DNA of 27,373 bases from CAMFKD01 sp964436955 (lineage in GTDB: Bacteria; Chlamydiota; Chlamydiia; Chlamydiales; JAJFMA01): contig CAYTFC010000039.1 in the NCBI GenBank assembly GCA_964436955.1, forward strand, positions 1 to 27,373. The letters run 5' to 3'. This document shows positions 22,625 through 27,373 of this stretch, piece after piece (the first letter of the stretch is position 1; each line of letters starts with the position of its first letter). Position numbers and translations under genes: made by a program. The notes beneath the pieces were generated by a model, which worked only from the letters and a program-made list of their open reading frames with translations, had not been told where the DNA came from and ran no database searches.

Positions 22625-25099
22625 CTATTCGTAGATAAAAAGTCTTTTCACACGTGGGCCTAAGCAGGTAACAAGTTGGTGCGCAATAGAACCGACGGTT
22701 GTTGCTAGTTCCTCTGGTGAAAGATAGTGTCCATGCGCGTCATGACCAAAGATTAGCACTTCATCTCCCACCTGCGCATCTGGAAGATCCGTAATATCGA
22801 TCATCATATAATCCATACAGATATTTCCGACCATAGGTGCACGTTCACCATTGATCAGTACAAATGCTTTACCGCTGAATTGTCGATGGAGTCCATCGAA
22901 ATATCCTAGAGGAAGTACTGCGATGCGTTCCGCAGCGCGTGTGGTGCGATAGCGGCGTCCGTATCCTATCGTTTCTCCTTGCAAACAGTGGTTAATTCCT
23001 ACAATGCGTGATGTTAGCGAAATTGCAAGCTTCAAATCGATGGCATTGCTGGTGGCAGCAGAGGCATGCAATCCATAGAATGCTAAGCCGATACGTACCA
23101 TGTTACAAATGCCGAAAGGATGTCGAATGGCGGCGGCCGAATTAGCGATATGCTTCCAAGGAATTTGGAATCCTTGACCTTCTAGTGTCGAAACTAAGTC
23201 AAGAAAGCGAGCATATTGGCTTAGGGTGAACATATCATCGTCAGGAGATTCTGCGCAGGCCAAATGGGTCATTATTCCTTCAAACACCAGGCTAGGATGC
23301 GACGCAATTCTGTGGGCCAGCGCAATAGCATCTTCAACACGGCAGCCTAATCTGCCCATTCCGGTGTTAACGTGAAGATGAACTTTTAATGTTTTATTGT
23401 GCTTAGTTGCTTCCTGAGCAAGGGCATCGATCAATGTAATATCGCTCACACCCACTTCGATATTCCACTGCACGGCCTTGCGAGCCTCGATCGGGAGTGC
23501 ATTTAACGCGAATACGGCTTGAGAGACTCCTGCACGTTTCAGGTGAATGCCTTCGTCAACGAAAGACACGCCGAGAATATCCACGCCGCGGGATTGAAGA
23601 AACTTGGACATGCGAATATCTTCCGTGCCATACGCTAAGGCCTTGACCATGGCCATCACCCTTGTGCCGGGGGCAAGACGTTGTCTTATACAGCTCAAAT
23701 TGTGATCAATGGCTGCCAGGTTTATCGTGCAAATATTGGCGGGTAAGGTGTCTCCAAAGGCCTCTGTCACTGTTTGTAAGGGAGGCTTATTAGGGCCTTT
23801 AAGTAAGATGTGGTCATGGGACGTTGCGTGTGTAGAAATGATGCCTAACGCTTCGGCAAGAGAGGGGAAAACCGTTACAGGCAACGACGGACTTCCTTCT
23901 TTTAAGACGTCGACAAGTGGATTCAGATCTTGTGGTCCAAACAATGCGACAGCATCAATAGCGCTGCGCTGTATGGTGCGCGCGATACAGGTGAGTTCAG
24001 CCAGTGGATCTTTGCTGAGTGATCGCAATCCACCAAATACGAAGGTTTTCCTGCTACCAGGAGGAGTATCTGCCAAGTGCTTCAACGCAATCTCTACAGA
24101 TTGCGGGTCGGCGCTATAGGGGCTATTGATGAGAGTGGATGCTTGTGAACTATGCCACACCTCAGTTCGGGTGGTTTCAATGCGGTAGTCTTTCAGGTGG
24201 GCAATGATGGATGTGCTGGAGACGCCAAGTAACCAGGCCGCTTGTACGGCAATTGAGATAAGGTCTGCATGATATGTGCCTGAGAGCTTTGCTTCGTAGG
24301 TAGCTCCATCAGGAAAGTGTAGTTGATAGGCCTGTATTTTTGGGAAACGCTCTAATGTTGGGAATTCCGATTTTGGTTGATCCCAAAAGAGGGCGTTCAA
24401 TGACTGCGCTGCCAAGGCAGCTTTCGTCTGGGAGGGGCCTAGCAGCCAACCATGAGCGGGTAGGGAGTGAGCTAGCGACACTTTTTCGCGAGCAATACTC
24501 GCGGTATTTCCCATGGTGGCGAGATGTTGTTCCCCGATGCTTGTAATAATGACATGATCGGGAGCAATCATTTTTGCTAAGGACTTCATATCACCAGGAA
24601 GGGAAATTCCCGCTTCAACGATCGCGAGTCTATCTTGGTCGGCGATGTTGAGAAGGCTTAGTGCGACTCCTATTTGACTGTTGAAGCTTTCAGGTGACGC
24701 GGAGGTAGGAAAATGACTGCTAACCAAATGATAAAGGAGATCCTTTAGCATTGTCTTACCGAACGAACCTGTCACCGCGATCACAGTAGCGTTGCGTTGC
24801 TGTCGATAGATAGCCGCAATCTCTTGCAAGGCGGTTAAAGGATCTTCGACAAATAGTGACTTGAGTGTGTTCGGGGCGGGCATTCCGCGTCGCATTAATA
24901 CAAAACGTGCGCCTTGAACAGCAGCATGGCTGACAAAGTGATGTCCATCACGCGTCCCTCCCGGTAGCGCAACGAAGAGTGCATCAGGTGAGGTCACCCG
25001 ACGCGAATCGATGACGATTTGATTTACGGGAGCTGGCGATGAAGTATCGCCACCTGCTGCCGCGAATCCTGGCCAAAGGCGTAAGTCGAATCGTTCCAT
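22625..25099 (-). CDS. murF-alr: MurF-Alr fusion: UDP-MurNAc-tripeptide D-Ala-D-Ala ligase / alanine racemase
   Basis: The 824-aa protein joins two enzymes. Residues 1 to about 450 are MurF: DSRRV substrate region (31-35), ATP loop TGSFGKT (110-116), EAGISLPGD (162-170), GEQHL (189-193) and INSPYSADP (324-332, degenerate compared with the usual DSYNANP). Residues about 455-824 are a full alanine racemase. Its PLP Lys486 is in MVKALAYG, the catalytic Tyr713 is in IGYGRRY, and it keeps NTGMGRLG and ICMDYMMID. It would make D-Ala and add D-Ala-D-Ala to the peptidoglycan precursor. The fusion is well known in Bacteroidetes. Chlamydiaceae lack Alr, so its presence here is notable. The start is ATG 25099, with a weak ribosome site. 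Confidence 0.93.
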   Translation of the reverse strand: MERFDLRLWPGFAAAGGDTSSPAPVNQIVIDSRRVTSPDALFVALPGGTRDGHHFVSHAAVQGARFVLMRRGMPAPNTLKSLFVEDPLTALQEIAAIYRQQRNATVIAVTGSFGKTMLKDLLYHLVSSHFPTSASPESFNSQIGVALSLLNIADQDRLAIVEAGISLPGDMKSLAKMIAPDHVIITSIGEQHLATMGNTASIAREKVSLAHSLPAHGWLLGPSQTKAALAAQSLNALFWDQPKSEFPTLERFPKIQAYQLHFPDGATYEAKLSGTYHADLISIAVQAAWLLGVSSTSIIAHLKDYRIETTRTEVWHSSQASTLINSPYSADPQSVEIALKHLADTPPGSRKTFVFGGLRSLSKDPLAELTCIARTIQRSAIDAVALFGPQDLNPLVDVLKEGSPSLPVTVFPSLAEALGIISTHATSHDHILLKGPNKPPLQTVTEAFGDTLPANICTINLAAIDHNLSCIRQRLAPGTRVMAMVKALAYGTEDIRMSKFLQSRGVDILGVSFVDEGIHLKRAGVSQAVFALNALPIEARKAVQWNIEVGVSDITLIDALAQEATKHNKTLKVHLHVNTGMGRLGCRVEDAIALAHRIASHPSLVFEGIMTHLACAESPDDDMFTLSQYARFLDLVSTLEGQGFQIPWKHIANSAAAIRHPFGICNMVRIGLAFYGLHASAATSNAIDLKLAISLTSRIVGINHCLQGETIGYGRRYRTTRAAERIAVLPLGYFDGLHRQFSGKAFVLINGERAPMVGNICMDYMMIDITDLPDAQVGDEVLIFGHDAHGHYLSPEELATTVGSIAHQLVTCLGPRVKRLFIYE

Positions 25100-25149
25100 A
25101 TGGCGCCAGGGTAATGAACTTCCTAAAAATTTGCACGTTCAGAGAATGA

Positions 25150-26109
25150 CTACTCGATGGGGCAGCAAACATCTTGCGGGCAGAACGACTGATTTTGACC
25201 TTTGTAGTACTTCAATTTTTCATCGTTCACTTGGTTTTGCAATATGTAATTAGGATAATTTCTAAAGTAATTTGCAACTCGACCAACTGTAGCTTGTCCG
25301 ATGCTATGAGTGAGACTGATGCCTGTGTGGGTTAGAATACCGCCTAAATGCCATATTTGAGTTCCAGCCAAGCGCGTATAATCCATTCTTTCTTTATAGC
25401 CCTCACAGTTAAGATGAGCGTAAGCAGCTCCTGCAATAATACCAGTCGTGGCAATGAGCCCCCAGTGTTCTTTGACGCAGCCTGCGATTTTTTGATGGAC
25501 TGGACGACGGTCAGGTAGCTCTTCCACTGAGCGACTATAATTTTTGAAGATCTTGTCGGGACTGAGAATACGCCAACTTGAGCTGACGGAAAAATACAAT
25601 AGTGAGGCTGCCCGATTTACTTGATCTTTTGAGTGAGACCAGCTGGCAAAACCATGGCAAAGGCGTTCGATTCGATCGGCTTCGTAGGCTGCATTGTTAG
25701 CAAAGTCGCCCATTCCCTGCATGATTCGTCCCCAAAGCTTCCATTGCGCTAGCCAGTTACCCGGATTGGCGTAGCCGAGCATTATTTGCAGCGCAACAAA
25801 TTGAACCCATCGGATGATACTTTTATCAAGGGCCATGGAACTTAAATATCCAATAGCACCCCATGTGATAAGAAACGTTACACGTAGGGTCATGCACACC
25901 AGATTTTGAAGTGCAAAAACACCAATTAGACTTAAGGCGGTAACAGTTCTTCCTAAAGCTTCAATAGTAGCTACTGCAACAGAAGCGATGACCAGTCCCC
26001 GCGTATCGATGTTGCGAACAAGAAAGTTTCGCGATTCTGCCGATAGCTGCGCACGCATGAGGATGTTTTTTGTCGGATAGCGGCCCCAATTACTCAATTG
26101 ATCTAACAT
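25150..26109 (-). CDS. Polytopic membrane protein, candidate inclusion-membrane or secreted type (319 aa)
   Basis: I do not recognise the family by name. Two closely spaced hydrophobic segments (about 38-60 and 63-92), another near 97-113, and a C-terminal one near 217-232 suggest a membrane protein without a cleaved signal. Paired hydrophobic stretches are typical of chlamydial Inc proteins, but not proof. The divergent 345-aa gene at 26288 has a similar layout and a matching RxVVI..AV.TA.LEA segment, so the two appear to be distant paralogues. The C-terminus is Cys-rich (FCPQDVCCPIE). AAGG lies 5 bases before the ATG. It lies 50 bases upstream of murF-alr on the same strand. Confidence 0.7.
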   Translation of the reverse strand: MLDQLSNWGRYPTKNILMRAQLSAESRNFLVRNIDTRGLVIASVAVATIEALGRTVTALSLIGVFALQNLVCMTLRVTFLITWGAIGYLSSMALDKSIIRWVQFVALQIMLGYANPGNWLAQWKLWGRIMQGMGDFANNAAYEADRIERLCHGFASWSHSKDQVNRAASLLYFSVSSSWRILSPDKIFKNYSRSVEELPDRRPVHQKIAGCVKEHWGLIATTGIIAGAAYAHLNCEGYKERMDYTRLAGTQIWHLGGILTHTGISLTHSIGQATVGRVANYFRNYPNYILQNQVNDEKLKYYKGQNQSFCPQDVCCPIE

Positions 26110-26287
26110 CGTTACCTTCGTATCTCTTGTTGTTGCACCTAACTATAGAGTGCGCTCATCAATTGTACGTTAATATAACGTTAAGTTTCGGTTTTTAGTC
26201 TTTCCTAGAGCCCTTTATATGGCATTTTATTAGGCAAAGCGTATACTTGTACCTTTTTTGCTGCATAATTGCGGAGTTTGACACATC
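26110..26287. promoter_or_regulatory. Divergent promoter region of the two membrane-protein genes
   Basis: This 178-base region is shared by the 319-aa (minus) and 345-aa (plus) genes. It contains an inverted repeat ACGTTA-ATA-TAACGT (26167-26181), extended by a further CGTTAA, that could be an operator. It is followed by T-rich tracts. No clear -35/-10 pair was found. Confidence 0.35.
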
Positions 26288-27325
26288 GTGAGCTCATTCG
26301 CCCTCACTACCACAGGAATTTGGGCCAATATTCCTGTTATTGGAAGTCCTACTGTAGTCCTCATGAGACACCTAGAGTCGCGCATGAAGGCCTCTCGAAC
26401 GTTTTTTCAAAAAGAGATTCCGCCTCGCGTCGTCATCATTATGGCGGTCTCTACTGCAGTGCTTGAGGCCTTTACACATATGCTTATGAGCGTAGGCACC
26501 TGTGCAGGTCTGTCTGGACGAGTTCTTGTACGTATCACCAACCGTGTGTTAGCTGGCGCTATAGGTGCGTCCTGGAGCTTCGTATATGGTGGTGTGGCTT
26601 CCTTCAGCCCTACGGTTTGGCTGCGGCGTATTGTGATCTATGGGTATTTGCTTTCCAGAGATGTTACTGTGGTATGGCGCCATTTTCTCGAGCGTTTTGT
26701 TGCAGCTGGCGACTATGCATGGCTTGGTGTGAGGCTTTGGGACCTTTCGGGAAGAGTCGATACAGTGTTAGAGGGCTACTTCAATGTGAAGCGTGCTTCT
26801 CATCACGCCGGTCAGTCCTGGGAGTTTCTCTCTTTCGCCATATCGAACGTAGCCATGGGGCTTTATAACCCTTCACAAGCCGTGCGCAGCTGTAAGAAGC
26901 AACGGTTAGGAAGCCCAGTGCCGTTGCCATCATTATCCTCTCGAGTCATGCACGTGGCATGGAAGAACAAATCGATTACGCTTTTAGTCGCCGCAGCACT
27001 GGCACTTGCAGCAGACTGTTTTCTCATTAGTAAAAAGGAATCCTTTCACGTCTATTGTGGCCAAGTTTTTCCTAATCGTATTGTAACTTTTAGAGACACT
27101 TTCTACTCCTTTACATTTGGCCAATTGTACACAATTGCGAATCTGCTTTCAGAGGCCACGCGGTGGATTGATGATAGTCGCAAGAGAATGAAGACACAGG
27201 GCGATTTGGACGAACTAAAGATGGTTGAGAAATGTTATGAACTTAAAAAAATGGGGTTTCACTGTCCACCAGACGTCTTACCGCCGGAGATAATAGAGAA
27301 ATATAGACCCAAATCTGAGTCTTAG
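26288..27325 (+). CDS. Polytopic membrane protein, candidate inclusion-membrane or secreted type (345 aa)
   Basis: The family is unknown. Hydrophobic segments lie at about residues 48-75, 85-105 and 227-245, with an amphipathic N-terminus. The order of features resembles the divergent 319-aa protein, and PRVVIIMAVSTAVLEAF aligns with its RGLVIASVAVATIEAL. The C-terminus is charged and ends MGFHCPPDVLPPEIIEKYRPKSES. The start is GTG 26288, with GGAG about 12 bases upstream. The TAG stop overlaps the first base of the palindromic element half-copy at 27325, so the element may have trimmed or replaced the original end. Confidence 0.7.
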   Translation: MSSFALTTTGIWANIPVIGSPTVVLMRHLESRMKASRTFFQKEIPPRVVIIMAVSTAVLEAFTHMLMSVGTCAGLSGRVLVRITNRVLAGAIGASWSFVYGGVASFSPTVWLRRIVIYGYLLSRDVTVVWRHFLERFVAAGDYAWLGVRLWDLSGRVDTVLEGYFNVKRASHHAGQSWEFLSFAISNVAMGLYNPSQAVRSCKKQRLGSPVPLPSLSSRVMHVAWKNKSITLLVAAALALAADCFLISKKESFHVYCGQVFPNRIVTFRDTFYSFTFGQLYTIANLLSEATRWIDDSRKRMKTQGDLDELKMVEKCYELKKMGFHCPPDVLPPEIIEKYRPKSES

Positions 27326-27373
27326 ACCCTGATTGCTACCAAAACTTGCCGCACAAGTCATTGAATTTGAATT
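27325..27373 (+). repeat. Half-copy of the palindromic element, at the right edge of the window
   Basis: GACCCTGATTGCTACC and the following bases match one arm of the element at 6154-6314. The last 41 bases equal bases 1-41 of the window. The copy begins at the stop codon of the 345-aa gene and is cut by the window edge. Confidence 0.85.

Noticed and set aside
1..27373. Plasmid or phage circle closed by the terminal repeat
   Set aside because: The genes inside are core metabolism and envelope genes, with no replication, partition, capsid or integrase gene. The terminal repeat is a dispersed element with another copy inside the window.

Overview
The window reads as chromosomal DNA of a Chlamydia-like bacterium (phylum Chlamydiota, probably an environmental, amoeba-associated lineage). 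The main basis is protein resemblance. The EPSP synthase keeps the chlamydial style (PTSKSQTLRAILFAS, GNSGIVLRF), the dCTP deaminase closely resembles the chlamydial enzyme, and aroA, aroC and aroB form one cluster. Two large unknown proteins and two membrane proteins also have the look of chlamydial lineage-specific families. The assignment is made by eye from memory of the families. Genus is not determinable here.

Layout, left to right. (1) 280-4895, minus strand: a compact five-gene export operon. In transcription order it encodes a MacB/DevC-like permease, an ABC ATPase, a HlyD-type adaptor, a lipidated TolC/OprM-family protein that seems to lack both beta-barrel segments, and a membrane-anchored unknown. 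(2) 5013-10070: an accessory, rearranged block. It holds a SAM methyltransferase, a 161-bp near-perfect palindromic element that supplies the start codon of a chimeric ORF and truncates an alpha/beta-hydrolase gene, two very similar tandem unknown genes (459 and 460 aa) with a tRNA-Ser(CGA) between them, and a 3' scrap of a second methyltransferase copy with its hairpin. (3) 10100-14534: aroA-aroC-aroB (chorismate synthesis, minus strand), then a small secreted Gln/Lys-rich protein and dcd on the plus strand. (4) 14625-18255: a GT-C membrane glycosyltransferase, a secreted nucleoside-hydrolase-like protein, a hairpin-rich spacer bounded by a duplicated tRNA-Ser 3' end, and tRNA-Ser(TGA). (5) 18577-27325: a 746-aa unknown with a phosphatase-loop-like CKDGVDTG motif, a 40-bp-stem hairpin, an M32 carboxypeptidase, a MurF-Alr fusion, and two divergently transcribed, apparently paralogous membrane proteins.

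The functional themes are envelope and host interface: efflux, a lipid-linked-sugar glycosyltransferase, D-Ala-D-Ala ligation fused to alanine racemase, and candidate secreted or inclusion-membrane proteins. Around these sit aromatic amino acid and pyrimidine nucleotide metabolism.

The intergenic DNA carries several repeat families. One is a GCCGCTTC/GAAGCGGC palindrome with a conserved tail (four copies). One is a pair of hairpins sharing a GGTGGCG leader and covarying stems. One is a GGGAC-rich long hairpin. One is the palindromic element, whose half-copies also form both ends of the window as a 41-bp exact direct repeat. That last fact suggests the window is a contig broken at this repeat rather than a circular replicon.
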